NCBI RefSeq assembly: GCF_015910445.1
Contig: NZ_CP048882.1
Coordinates: 2,294,001-2,358,000 of the forward strand
Direction: 5' to 3'
From: Streptomyces bathyalis
GTDB taxonomy: Bacteria > Actinomycetota > Actinomycetes > Streptomycetales > Streptomycetaceae
DNA: 64,000 nucleotides
Numbering within the stretch: the first letter of the stretch is position 1; each line of letters starts with the position of its first letter. The notes under the pieces are model-generated. The model saw only the letters and a program-made list of their open reading frames with translations. It did no database searches and was not told where the DNA came from. This document shows positions 17,825-26,413 of the stretch, piece after piece. A program made the translations under genes and the position numbers.

Positions 17825-18783
17825 GCGGCGCCTCCCGCTCCCGAGCCTGAGCCCGATCCCGTACCACGGCTGAAGGTGAACACCAGCTGCCGCGCCCGCT
17901 GCCACGGGGTTGCGGGCAGCTGCCGCGACGAGCCCCGCGCGTAGTGCCGCTCCAGGTAGAACTGCCCGATGCTGAAGACCGTCGTGATCACGAGGAACCA
18001 GATGGTGGCGACGAACAGCATCTCCACCACGGCGCCCGAATTGTTGCCGATGTTCTGCGACTTGCGCAGCACCTCCTCGTACTGCACGACGGCGCACAGG
18101 GCGGAGGTCTTGAGCAGGTTGATGAACTCGTTGCCGGTCGGCGGCACGATGACGCGCATCGCCTGCGGCAGCACGATCCGGCGCATGTTCTGCCCGTTGG
18201 TCATGCCGAGAGCCTGCGAGGCCTCGGTCTGCCCCTCGTCCACGGACTGGATGCCGGCGCGGCAGATCTCTGCCATGTATGCCGCCTCGTTCAGGCCGAG
18301 TCCCAGCAGGGCTGCCATGAACGGCGTCATGACGTCCGTCATCTCGTCCTTGTAGATCGGGCCGAGATTGAGGACGGGGAAGATCAGCGCGAGGTTGAAC
18401 CACAGCAGCAACTGCACGTAGACGGGCGTGCCGCGGAAGAACCAGATGTAGCCCCACGCCACCGAGTTGGTGACCGGATTCTTCGACATCCGCATCACTG
18501 CCAGGACGATGCCGAGTACCAGGCCCATCAGCATGGACAGCACGCTGACGACGAGGGTGTTCTTGACGCCCTCCATGATCTGGTCGTTGAAGAAGAAGCT
18601 GCCGACCGAGCCCCAGGTGAGGTCCGCCTCCGCGAACGCCTTGACGACGAGGAGGAGGAGCACGATGACGACGGCGGCGGAGACGTAGCGGCCGTAGTGC
18701 CGCACGGGTATCGCCTTGATCGCCTCGGGTGCCGTGCCGGCGGATGGGGGCGCGCTGGGCGCCTTGTCGAGGGGTGCGGTCAT
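17821..18783 (-). CDS. Amino-acid ABC transporter permease
   Basis: This 320-residue membrane protein has a short cytoplasmic N-terminus, a first helix near 33-50, and the inner-membrane permease core with the EAA loop ([23 protein letters not shown]) that contacts the ATPase. [13 protein letters not shown] is typical of the HisM/GlnP group. Only one permease gene is present, so it should homodimerise. The ATG at 18783 follows GG-rich sequence, 227 bases after the binding-protein stop. Likely substrates are acidic or polar amino acids. Confidence 0.92.
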   Translation of the reverse strand: MTAPLDKAPSAPPSAGTAPEAIKAIPVRHYGRYVSAAVVIVLLLLVVKAFAEADLTWGSVGSFFFNDQIMEGVKNTLVVSVLSMLMGLVLGIVLAVMRMSKNPVTNSVAWGYIWFFRGTPVYVQLLLWFNLALIFPVLNLGPIYKDEMTDVMTPFMAALLGLGLNEAAYMAEICRAGIQSVDEGQTEASQALGMTNGQNMRRIVLPQAMRVIVPPTGNEFINLLKTSALCAVVQYEEVLRKSQNIGNNSGAVVEMLFVATIWFLVITTVFSIGQFYLERHYARGSSRQLPATPWQRARQLVFTFSRGTGSGSGSGAGGAA

Positions 18784-18956
18784 GGAGGTTGCTGCCTGTC
18801 GATCGGTGGGCTGGGGGCACTCCCCCGGCGGGCCGGGCCCCGCCCAGCACTGGCTGGGGGACCCGGCGGGGCGCCTTGCGGGAGTGGCGGTCGCGGACTC
18901 GCGGACATCGCTGCCGGCGAGCGTCGGTGCGACGCCGGTTCGCGGTGGCCGTGGCA

Positions 18957-18993
18957 CGGCCGGCCGGTCCGTGACGACTGGACCGGCCGGCCG
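18957..18993 (-). terminator. 14-bp intercistronic hairpin after the binding-protein gene
   Basis: CGGCCGGCCGGTCC (18957-18970) pairs perfectly with GGACCGGCCGGCCG (18980-18993) around a 9-base loop. It begins 18 bases after the stop of the binding-protein gene. A second, weaker hairpin built on CCCAGC/GCTGGG lies further down in the same 227-base gap. It may be a partial terminator or 3'-end protector that lifts binding protein above permease and ATPase. Confidence 0.65.
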
Positions 18994-19010
18994 GTGGGCC
19001 GCGACGCGGC

Positions 19011-19967
19011 TCAGGTACCGCTGTTGATCTTCGCCTCGGAGACTCCGCCGTCCTCGACGCCCCACTTCTTGAGCGCCTTCTTGTAGGAGCCGTCCTCGAT
19101 GATCTTCGTCAGGGCTTCCTTGAGGGCGCCGCTGAGCTCGTCGTTGCCCTTGGAGACGGCCATGCCGTACGGCGCGGACTCCATCTGCTCGCCGACGACC
19201 TCGAAGTCGTCGCCGCTCTTCGCGGCGTTGGCCGCGACGGGGAAGTCGGAGATGTCGGCGACGACGCCGCCGGCCTTCAGCCGCACGCGCGCCTCGTCGT
19301 CGGTGTCGAACGGCTCGATCGTCAGCGGCCGCTCACGGTTCTTCTTGCACTTGTCGATCTGCTTCTTGAGGATCTCGTGCGAGGTGGTTCCGCGCTGCGT
19401 GGCGACCTTCTTCCCGCACAGCTGGTCGACCGACTCGATCTTCTCCGGGTTGCCCTTCTTGACGAGGATCGAGGAGCCGGCGGTGAGGTAGTCGACGAAG
19501 TCGACGCCCTTGCCGACCTTCTTGCCCTTGTCGTCCAGGCCCTCCTGCCGGTCCTTGGTGTCCGTCATCGACGACATGATCATGTCGAAGCGGCCGGTCT
19601 GCATGGAGGTGATCAGCCCGTCGAAGGTGCCGTTGGTGAACTGGAACCGCACACCGAGCTGCTCGCCCATCGCGTTGGCGAGGTCGGGGTCGAGTCCGAC
19701 GATCTTCTGCCCTTCCTTGTACTCCATCGGCTTGTACGCGGCATCCGTACCGACCTTGATGACGCCCGCCTTCTGGATCTTCTTCGGCAGCTTGTCGAAG
19801 AGCGGGGCCTTGCTGCCCTGCTTGTCGGCGCCGCCGCCCGCGGAACCGGTCTGGTCGCCGCAGCCTGTCAGCATCAGGGCGCCGGTGACCAGCACGGCTA
19901 TGGGCGCGGCCATACGAGCGCTGCGGCGGCGCACGTCCGCCGGGCGCCGGGAGTTGCGTGCGGTCAT
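19011..19967 (-). CDS. Amino-acid ABC transporter substrate-binding lipoprotein
   Basis: This 318-residue protein carries a lipoprotein signal: basic start, hydrophobic core and lipobox LTGC near residue 36. The mature part is a type 3 solute-binding protein ([53 protein letters not shown]), typical of glutamate/polar amino-acid receptors. The ATG at 19967 after GGAGGACC was chosen over an upstream in-frame Met. It heads the operon with permease and ATPase behind it. Confidence 0.92.
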   Translation of the reverse strand: MTARNSRRPADVRRRSARMAAPIAVLVTGALMLTGCGDQTGSAGGGADKQGSKAPLFDKLPKKIQKAGVIKVGTDAAYKPMEYKEGQKIVGLDPDLANAMGEQLGVRFQFTNGTFDGLITSMQTGRFDMIMSSMTDTKDRQEGLDDKGKKVGKGVDFVDYLTAGSSILVKKGNPEKIESVDQLCGKKVATQRGTTSHEILKKQIDKCKKNRERPLTIEPFDTDDEARVRLKAGGVVADISDFPVAANAAKSGDDFEVVGEQMESAPYGMAVSKGNDELSGALKEALTKIIEDGSYKKALKKWGVEDGGVSEAKINSGT

Positions 19968-20618
19968 TGCGGGGTCCTCCTGCGGATGAGGGAGCGTCCG
20001 GTCGGGCACACACCTTCGGGTGTCGCGACCGCGTAAGGATGCTGCCGATGGATGGTGGAAATCCTGCCATCCGTTCGAGCGGTTACAGAGGACTCGCGAG
20101 TCAAAATCGGATAACGGAGGCCCGGTTCCGCATACAGGGCACTAACGCGTCGCATACACCGCGTCGCGTTCCGTTGGACCGGAGACCCGCAGGAGACCTT
20201 GAGCACATCCGCGGGTTACGCCGAAGACCCTTCACCGACAGGTGTGTTGTGGTCGAGAGATAGTCGACCCCCGCACACGTTCGGACCGTTCTGTCGGTTA
20301 ATGTCCGGTTGCCTGCTCTCGGTCATGGGGAAAGCGGGTCGTAACCGACGGGCTTCGTCCGGTACAAAGGTCGATTACACCCCTCACCCGGGGACCAGGG
20401 CGCGTGTGCGGCGCGCCCGGCGTTCGCTCCTCCCCCTCGGCCAGCGGGCCGGGGGACCCGCCCCCTCGGCCCAGGGCCTGAGGGGATCCACAACCGGGCC
20501 TCGCCCGGGGCTCCCACCAGGGCCATGGACCGCGCGGCCGGCGTACGTGGTGCCCGCCCGTTCCTCAACCAGGGAGCGGCCTCTCTCACAAAGGTTTTTC
20601 GACAAAGGGGTTCGACAA
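19968..20618. other. 651-base divergent intergenic region
   Basis: This gap separates the minus-strand transporter operon from the plus-strand malic enzyme gene and must hold both promoters. I see no coding sequence with actinomycete codon pattern. The AT-richer segment around 20080-20150 is the likely promoter zone. The malic enzyme would then have a long leader. No known riboswitch consensus was recognised in it. Confidence 0.5.
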
Positions 20619-21815
20619 GTGGCAGCGGAGATCGTCAATTCGAAGGACGGACTGGACGAGGACGTGATCGATCCGGCCTTCGCTCTGCACCGTGGCGGGA
20701 AGATGGCCGTGCAGGCCACCGTCCCGGTCCGCAACGCGGACGAACTGTCCCTCGCGTACACGCCGGGCGTGGCCAAGGTCTGCAGCGCCATCGCGCGCCA
20801 GCCCGAGCTCGTCGCGGACTACACGTGGAAGTCCCAGGTGGTGGCCGTCGTCACGGACGGCAGCGCGGTGCTGGGGCTCGGCGACATCGGCCCGGAGGCA
20901 TCCCTCCCGGTGATGGAGGGCAAGTCCATTCTCTTCAAGCAGTTCGGCGGCGTGGACGCGTTCCCGGTCGCGCTGGACTGCCGCGAGACCGACGAGATCG
21001 TCGAGACCGTCGCGCGCCTCGCACCGTCCTTCGGAGGCGTCAACCTGGAGGACATCGCGGCACCCCGGTGCTTCGAGATCGAGGCAAAGCTCAAGGAACG
21101 CCTCGATGTGCCGGTCTTCCACGACGACCAGCACGGCACGGCGATCGTCACGCTCGCGGCGCTCCGCAACGCCGCACGCCTGACGAACCGCGTGCTCGGC
21201 GACCTGCGCACCGTCATCTCGGGTGCGGGCGCGGCGGGTTTCGCGATCGCCAAGATCCTCGTGGAGGCGGGCATCGGCGACGTCGTGGTGTGCGACCGCA
21301 AGGGCGTCGTCTCCGCGGACCGAGACGATCTCACCGACGTCAAGCGGGAGTTGGCGGGCTTCACCAACAAGGAAGGGCGCACCGGTTCCCTGGAGTCGGT
21401 GATGGACGGCGCCGACGTCTTCATCGGCGTCAGCGGCGGCACGGTGCCGGAGTCGGCGGTGGCCACACTCGCCGAGGACTCCTTCGTCTTCGCCATGGCC
21501 AACCCGAACCCGGAGATCCACCCGGACGTCGCCTCCAAGTACGCGGCGGTCGTGGCCACGGGCCGCAGCGACTACCCGAACCAGATCAACAACGTGCTGG
21601 CCTTCCCGGGGGTCTTCGCCGGCGCCCTGCAGGTGCGGGCGACCGACATCACCGAGGGAATGAAGCTCGCCGCGGCCGAGGCCCTGGCGGCCGTCGTCTC
21701 CGACGAGTTGAGCGCCGACTGCGTCATCCCGTCGCCGTTCGACGAGCGGGTCGCTCCCGCCGTGACGTCCGCGGTCGCCGCGGCGGCACGCGCGGAAGGC
21801 GTCGCCCGCCGCTGA
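20619..21815 (+). CDS. NAD(P)-dependent malic enzyme
   Basis: This 398-residue protein has the short bacterial malic enzyme form: SLAYTPGVAKVC with the catalytic Tyr, GDIGPEASLPVMEGKSILF with the catalytic Lys, a metal site in FEIEAKL and VFHDDQHGTAIV, and a nucleotide loop GAGAAGFAIAKI near residue 205. It converts malate to pyruvate and CO2. The GTG at 20619 follows AAAGGGG. No C-terminal phosphotransacetylase-like extension is present. A strong bidirectional terminator follows. Confidence 0.92.
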   Translation: MAAEIVNSKDGLDEDVIDPAFALHRGGKMAVQATVPVRNADELSLAYTPGVAKVCSAIARQPELVADYTWKSQVVAVVTDGSAVLGLGDIGPEASLPVMEGKSILFKQFGGVDAFPVALDCRETDEIVETVARLAPSFGGVNLEDIAAPRCFEIEAKLKERLDVPVFHDDQHGTAIVTLAALRNAARLTNRVLGDLRTVISGAGAAGFAIAKILVEAGIGDVVVCDRKGVVSADRDDLTDVKRELAGFTNKEGRTGSLESVMDGADVFIGVSGGTVPESAVATLAEDSFVFAMANPNPEIHPDVASKYAAVVATGRSDYPNQINNVLAFPGVFAGALQVRATDITEGMKLAAAEALAAVVSDELSADCVIPSPFDERVAPAVTSAVAAAARAEGVARR

Positions 21816-21871
21816 CCTCGCCGTCACCCGGCTCCGGCGCGGGATGCGCGGGAGCCGGAACGGCCGGACAA

Positions 21872-21920
21872 GCGCGTGAGGGCGGTACGGGCAGCCTCTG
21901 CCCGTACCGCCCTCACGCGC
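21872..21920. terminator. Perfect 23-bp bidirectional terminator hairpin
   Basis: Arms 21872-21894 and 21898-21920 are perfect complements around the 3-base loop CCT. The arms read GCGCGTGAGGGCGGTAC and on, and its complement. It lies between the convergent malic enzyme and methyltransferase genes and should stop transcription from both sides. Confidence 0.9.
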
Positions 21921-21944
21921 ATACGGCTTCGCGGCGCGCGGAGA

Positions 21945-22778
21945 CTACTTCAGGCCCAGCACGAGCGCGTCGAGGGGCGAACTCCACACCGGCCGTGCCT
22001 CCGCGAAGCCCGCCGCGCGCAGCAGTTCGGCATGGCGGGCCGGGGACTGCACCTCGCCGTCGGAGTGGTCGCCGGCGAGCGGGTTGCCGATGGTGCGGAA
22101 GCGCACGGCGACGGCGTCGGCCACCGCGGGCTCCCGGGACAGCCCGTCCCACCAGGCGGCCCAGTCCTGCTTGCCCAGCTCCTCGGCCTGCTCACGACGC
22201 GCCTTGTCGAAGGTGTGCGCGGCCTCGTTGATGCGGGGCGTGGTCTCGTCCGGCATGTGGTCGGCGTTCATGAACACACCGCCGTCGCGCAGCACGCCCG
22301 CGATCTGCCCGTAGAGCACGCCGAGTTCGTCGGTGCGCAGCCAGTGCAGGGCGGTGGCGGTGAGCACGGCGTCGTACGAGCGGTGCGGGAGCTTGTCCGT
22401 CCACTCCGGGTCGGTCAGATCCGCGCTCACGAACTCCACGCGCTCGTCCCCCGCGAAGTAGCCGCGCGCGATCATCAGCAGCGCCGGGTCGAGATCGACT
22501 CCCGTGCACTGCGCCCCGGGAAAGCGGCGCAGCAGCCGCCGCGAGATGCTGCCCGTGCCGCAGGCCAGGTCGAGCACCACGGGCCCGGGGGCGCCGGAGC
22601 CGTCCTCCTCTGCGGGGGCAGAGGGAGCGGCCAGGGCCTCGGTCATGTCGAGCATGACCCGGAACCGCTCCTCGCGGTCCGGGAGGTAGAACTCCTGCTG
22701 CCGGTCCCAACTCTCCTGCCATGCTCGCCAGTCCGCACCGGCTCCTGCGATGTCCGCGTCGTCCGTGTAGGCAGCCAC
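21945..22778 (-). CDS. Class I SAM-dependent methyltransferase
   Basis: This 277-residue protein has methyltransferase motif I (VVLDLACGTGSISRRLL) near residues 67-83, the acidic ribose contact VDLD near 95, and the motif TATALHWL near 140. This resembles trans-aconitate or UbiE-like methyltransferases. The GTG at 22778 follows AGGAGG. It is divergent from the CGNR regulator gene 87 bases away, which may control it. Substrate is unknown. Confidence 0.85.
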   Translation of the reverse strand: MAAYTDDADIAGAGADWRAWQESWDRQQEFYLPDREERFRVMLDMTEALAAPSAPAEEDGSGAPGPVVLDLACGTGSISRRLLRRFPGAQCTGVDLDPALLMIARGYFAGDERVEFVSADLTDPEWTDKLPHRSYDAVLTATALHWLRTDELGVLYGQIAGVLRDGGVFMNADHMPDETTPRINEAAHTFDKARREQAEELGKQDWAAWWDGLSREPAVADAVAVRFRTIGNPLAGDHSDGEVQSPARHAELLRAAGFAEARPVWSSPLDALVLGLK

Positions 22779-22865
22779 GCCATCCTCCTGGATGTAATAC
22801 TCTCTGACCGAACTCGCTCATTACCTGCACGGCCGACGATAGCCCCGCTGCTGTAAGGACCACAA

Positions 22866-23552
22866 GTGGAACTCAGCTATTACTCCGACTTCGCGGTGCG
22901 CCTGGTCAACACCGAGGAGCCCGAGCGCGGCGTGGACACCCTCACGTCGGTCGAGTCCGTGCGGGAGCTGTGCGGCGCCAACCGGCAGACGGCCCGCCGG
23001 GCGACGGAGGCCGACGTGGCCCGGCTGCGGGCCGTACGGACGCGGCTGCGCGCCGTCTTCGGCGCCGCCTCCGAGGGCGACGAGACGCGCGCCGTGGACC
23101 TTCTCAACGCGCTGCTCATGGAATTCCCCGCCAGCCCTCAGATCAGCGGTCACGGCGACCTGGCGGCCGACGGACGCCCGCGCTGGCACATGCACCTCGC
23201 GGAGCACCCCGTCACGGCGGCGGCCGGTTACACGGCCACGGCCTGCATGGGCCTCGCCTTCCACCTGACCGACCTGGGCGTGGAACGGCTCGGGATCTGC
23301 CAGGCGGCGCCGTGCAGCAAGGCGTACCTGGACACCTCCACCAACCGCTCCCGCCGCTACTGCTCCGACCGCTGCGCAACGCGCGCCAACGTCGCCGCCT
23401 ACCGCGCCCGCAAGCGCCTGGAGAGCCGGGACAGCAAGGACGTCAGGGAAGACGACGACGCGGAGGCCGTACCGGAGCGCCCCGCCGGCAGCACCACCAG
23501 CGGCCGCACCGCCGAGAAGACCCACGGCAGTACGGGCCGCAGCGAGCGCTGA
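22866..23552 (+). CDS. ABATE/CGNR zinc-finger regulator
   Basis: This 228-residue protein has the ABATE-type N-terminal domain (ELSYYSDFAVRLVNT) and a CGNR zinc finger near residues 143-182 with Cys pairs in GICQAAPCSKAY and YCSDRCATRANVAAYRARK. Such proteins are predicted stress-linked transcription regulators. The GTG start at 22866 is preceded by a weak AAGGA. The last ~45 residues are acidic, low complexity, and overlap the convergent sodX 3' end by 154 bases. Confidence 0.85.
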   Translation: MELSYYSDFAVRLVNTEEPERGVDTLTSVESVRELCGANRQTARRATEADVARLRAVRTRLRAVFGAASEGDETRAVDLLNALLMEFPASPQISGHGDLAADGRPRWHMHLAEHPVTAAAGYTATACMGLAFHLTDLGVERLGICQAAPCSKAYLDTSTNRSRRYCSDRCATRANVAAYRARKRLESRDSKDVREDDDAEAVPERPAGSTTSGRTAEKTHGSTGRSER

Positions 23553-23917
23553 GGGCCCCGCGGAGGCCGCAGCCGCACCCAGGCACGCGCCACCATCAGG
23601 TCGTCCGGGACGGCGCCGAACTCCCGGCTGTCATTGCGCACCTGCGAATTGTCACCGACCACCCACCAGCCACCCGAACGGCGCTCCACGGCCCGTTTGA
23701 CGATGAGCAGGTCGTGCTGGAGCGGGTGCCGCAGCAGAACCACGGCTCCGGGGCGCACGCGGGAGCCGTACTTCACGACCAGACGGTCACCGGGGCGCAG
23801 CGTGGGCAGCATCGACGGGTTGTAGACCTCGGCGAGCCCGATCCGCTTCAGCAACCCGCTCAAAGCCCCGCTCCTCTGCTGTCCGTACCCTCGCGATTCC
23901 CGCACCCGCTCCGGCAT
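23399..23917 (-). CDS. sodX: Nickel-type superoxide dismutase maturation protease
   Basis: This is a 172-residue S24/S26-type peptidase. The catalytic Ser lies in NPSMLPTLRPGDRLVVKYG near residue 35, the Lys dyad partner in LLIVKRAVERR near 75, and WWVVGDNSQVRNDSREFG is the S26 box. SodX is held to remove the SodN leader so that the nickel-hook His1 becomes the N-terminus. The gene is divergent from sodN, its substrate. The C-terminal ~50 residues (Ser/Leu/Arg-rich) extend past the usual fold and overlap the CGNR gene. The exact start is uncertain. Confidence 0.88.
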   Translation of the reverse strand: MPERVRESRGYGQQRSGALSGLLKRIGLAEVYNPSMLPTLRPGDRLVVKYGSRVRPGAVVLLRHPLQHDLLIVKRAVERRSGGWWVVGDNSQVRNDSREFGAVPDDLMVARAWVRLRPPRGPQRSLRPVLPWVFSAVRPLVVLPAGRSGTASASSSSLTSLLSRLSRRLRAR

Positions 23918-24018
23918 CTGTGCGCCTCACCTCGGTCCCGTCCTCACGTTCGCCCAACACTGGACTTTTGTCCTAAGCCCTCGGGGGCACACGCGAAAAG
24001 GCCTCCCCTACGGAGTAA

Positions 24019-24032
24019 TCTCACAGGTGAGA
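24019..24032 (+). promoter_or_regulatory. Palindrome in the sodN 5' leader
   Basis: TCTCAC and GTGAGA surround a 2-base centre, 27 bases before the sodN start. In S. coelicolor, sodN mRNA is known to be blocked near its 5' end and ribosome site by a small RNA made from the sodF 3' UTR. This conserved-looking leader is the place to look for that pairing; the sodF RNA is not in this window. Confidence 0.35.
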
Positions 24033-24058
24033 AGACGATCACGAGGAAGGACGGCTCT

Positions 24059-24454
24059 ATGCTTTCCCGTCTGTTCGCGCCCACGGTCAAGGTCAGCGCC
24101 CACTGTGACCTGCCCTGCGGTGTCTACGACCCGGCGCAGGCCCGCATCGAGGCGGAGTCGGTCAAGGCCATCCAGGAGAAGTACCAGGCCAACGACGACC
24201 CGCACTACCGCGCCCGCGCCACCACGATCAAGGAAGAGCGGGCCGAACTGGCCAAGCACCACGTCTCGGTGCTGTGGAGCGACTACTTCAAGCCCCCGCA
24301 CTTCGAGAAGTACCCGGACCTGCACCAGCTGGTCAACGAGACCCTCAAGGCCCTCTCCACGGCCAAGGGCTCGACCGACCCGGCCACTGGCCAGAAGGCC
24401 CTCGACTACATCGCCCAGATCGACAAGATCTTCTGGGAGACCAAGAAGGGCTGA
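24059..24454 (+). CDS. sodN: Nickel superoxide dismutase
   Basis: This 131-residue precursor has a 14-residue leader (MLSRLFAPTVKVSA) followed by the nickel hook HCDLPCGVYDP, in which His1, Cys2 and Cys6 of the mature protein bind Ni. The rest is the four-helix bundle (ESVKAIQEKYQ to YIAQIDKIFWETKKG). It converts superoxide to oxygen and peroxide in the cytoplasm as a hexamer. The leader must be removed, probably by the product of the divergent sodX. In S. coelicolor, expression follows nickel through Nur and an sRNA; I infer the same here. Confidence 0.96.
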   Translation: MLSRLFAPTVKVSAHCDLPCGVYDPAQARIEAESVKAIQEKYQANDDPHYRARATTIKEERAELAKHHVSVLWSDYFKPPHFEKYPDLHQLVNETLKALSTAKGSTDPATGQKALDYIAQIDKIFWETKKG

Positions 24455-24481
24455 CGCCCTTCGTCCTCCCGGGCTTCGACC

Positions 24482-24533
24482 GCACCCGGTTCGTCACGGC
24501 GCCTCACGAAGGTGTCCACGTCGAACCGGGTGC
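24482..24533 (+). terminator. Long hairpin in the sodN 3' region
   Basis: GCACCCGGTTCG (24482-24493) pairs perfectly with CGAACCGGGTGC (24522-24533). Three further pairs are possible outside one mismatch. The loop is 28 bases. It starts about 27 bases after the sodN stop and is the likely transcript end or 3' stabiliser. The rest of the gap to 24657 shows nothing else. Confidence 0.6.
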
Positions 24534-24657
24534 AGTCTTCTTCGCCCGGCCACATACGCGCGCACCGCGCCGACCGGCGCCTTGCGCGCTCAGGCCCATT
24601 CGGTCCTTCAGCGGCGGCAGTTGAGGAGCCGCGGGGTCGGGAGCGTCCCCGGGCCGT

Positions 24658-25080
24658 TCAGAGCTGTTTGACGGTGTCCGCGGCAACCTTCAACGGGAGC
24701 TTCGGGTGCCGGCGGCGCAGGGCGCGGACCGCCTCCGCCAACCCCTTCTCGTCGCGGATGCGGCGCAGGTCGGCCTGGTCGAGGGAGCTGACGAACTCCT
24801 CCTGCGTCCCGAACTCGCGTCGGTACCAGTCGCTGCGCCGCCTGCGCTGCGCGTACGCCTCGGCCAGGCCGGGGCAGAGGATGACGAGGACGAACCCCAC
24901 GACGGCCAGGGGGCGCTGGTGCGCGGACAGGGAGACAAAGGCCAGGAAGAGGCCACCGATTGCCAGGCACCACAGCAGCACGCGCGGACCGTACAGGGGA
25001 TTCACCTCTCCGCTTTCTCGGGGGACGGAAGGGAAGGTACAGGGACGGGAGCGGACCGTCGGGCCCCGGGTCCGGAGCAC
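24658..25080 (-). CDS. Small membrane protein of unknown function
   Basis: This ~140-residue protein has two predicted membrane helices (VLLWCLAIGGLFLAFVSL and LAVVGFVLVILCPGLAEAY), then a basic and charged cytoplasmic C-terminal region (RRRRSDWYRREFG, LDQADLRRIRDEKGLAEAVR). No family was recognised. The GTG at 25080 has a GGGAGA 11 bases upstream; GTG at 25005 is an alternative start but lacks a properly spaced site. It stands alone on the minus strand downstream of sodN. Confidence 0.6.
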   Translation of the reverse strand: MLRTRGPTVRSRPCTFPSVPRESGEVNPLYGPRVLLWCLAIGGLFLAFVSLSAHQRPLAVVGFVLVILCPGLAEAYAQRRRRSDWYRREFGTQEEFVSSLDQADLRRIRDEKGLAEAVRALRRRHPKLPLKVAADTVKQL

Positions 25081-25203
25081 CGCCGGGCGTCTCCCGAGAC
25101 TTGCGGAACGCCTTCCGTGCCGGTGTGGGGGCCGTGAACGGCGGCTCCCCGCCGGCCACTTCGTGAGTCTGGGTCGCCCGCCCGGGTTCGCCGGAGCCCC
25201 CGG

Positions 25204-26385
25204 TCAGCCCCCGGCGCGCCTCAGCCGCCACAGCGACGTGATCTCCACGGCGCGGGCGAAGTGCAGCGGATCGGAGGCGTCGGACGAACGCGCGTGGCGG
25301 GGACGGGTGTCCTCCCGGCCGGCGACGGCGAGGCCCGCCTCGGCGATCCAGGCCAGCAACTCCTCGCGCGTACGCAGCTGCAGATGCTCGGCGAGGTCGG
25401 AGAGGATCAGCCAGCCCTCGCCCTCAGCGGTCAGGTGCTCCGCCAGCCCCGAGAGGAAACCGCGGAGCATGCGGCTGCCGGGGTCGTACACGGCGTGTTC
25501 CAGCGGCGAGGCCGGTTTCGCGGGCAGCCAGGGCGGGTTGCACACGACGAGCGAGGCCTGCTCGGTGCCCGGCGGGAAGAGGTCCGCGGCGACGACGCTC
25601 ACCTGCCCTGACACGCCCAGCCGTTCGACGTTCTCACGGGCACAGGCCAGGGCCCGCTCGTCCTGGTCGGTCGCGACGACACTGGTGACCCCGCGCCGGG
25701 CGAGCACCGCGGCGAGCACCCCGGTACCCGTGCCGATGTCGAACGCGAGCCCGCCCGGGGGCAGTTCGGTGCCGGCCACCAGGTCCACGTACTCGCCGCG
25801 CACGGGCGAGAAGACCCCGTACGCCGGGTGCACGCGTTCACCGCCCAGCGCCGGCACCGGTACTCCCCTGTGCCGCCACTCGTGAGCGCCGACGACGCCG
25901 AGCAGTTCGCGCAGCGCCACGAGGGAGTGCCGCACCCCGGTGCCCTCCGGCGGTCCGTACGCCTCGCGGCACGCCTCCCGTACGTCGGGCGCGCGGCGGA
26001 GCGGTACCGAGTAGCCGTCCCCGGCCCTGCCGTCCCCGCCCCCGGCGTCGAGTGGCACCAGCAGCATCCCCAGGATCCGCGCCCGCCGGGACTGCGCCTG
26101 GCGCTGGAGGTGGAAGGTCTCCCGCGGACTACCGCCGGCCTTCGGCGGCTTGCGGTCGACCCGGCGCGCCAGCGCGGACAGCATCTGCCGCGCCTGGTGA
26201 TAGTCGCCGCGCCACAGCAGCGCCGTGCCCTCACAGGCCAGCTTGTAGGCGGAGTCGGCGGTCATGCGGTCGTCCGCGACGCGCACGTGCCGCGGGGGCT
26301 TCGCGCCGCTCTCCGAACGCCACAGTGCGGTGCGTTCGACGCCGTCCTCGGTCCAGACGGCCACCGGCCGCTCGCGCTCGCTCAC
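25204..26385 (-). CDS. PrmC/HemK-like SAM methyltransferase
   Basis: This 393-residue protein has an N-terminal ~170-residue helical region and a C-terminal methyltransferase domain. The latter has motif I LAFDIGTGTGVLAAVLARRG near 228-247, the acidic VVATDQDERAL, and VVCNPPWLP, the (N/D)PPY-type motif of enzymes that methylate amino groups in proteins, DNA or RNA. The start at 26385 (MSERERPVAV) is plausible. Neighbours are unrelated. The target cannot be told. Confidence 0.82.
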   Translation of the reverse strand: MSERERPVAVWTEDGVERTALWRSESGAKPPRHVRVADDRMTADSAYKLACEGTALLWRGDYHQARQMLSALARRVDRKPPKAGGSPRETFHLQRQAQSRRARILGMLLVPLDAGGGDGRAGDGYSVPLRRAPDVREACREAYGPPEGTGVRHSLVALRELLGVVGAHEWRHRGVPVPALGGERVHPAYGVFSPVRGEYVDLVAGTELPPGGLAFDIGTGTGVLAAVLARRGVTSVVATDQDERALACARENVERLGVSGQVSVVAADLFPPGTEQASLVVCNPPWLPAKPASPLEHAVYDPGSRMLRGFLSGLAEHLTAEGEGWLILSDLAEHLQLRTREELLAWIAEAGLAVAGREDTRPRHARSSDASDPLHFARAVEITSLWRLRRAGG

Positions 26386-26413
26386 CGGCCCAGCCTATGG
26401 CGCACGGCGGACC

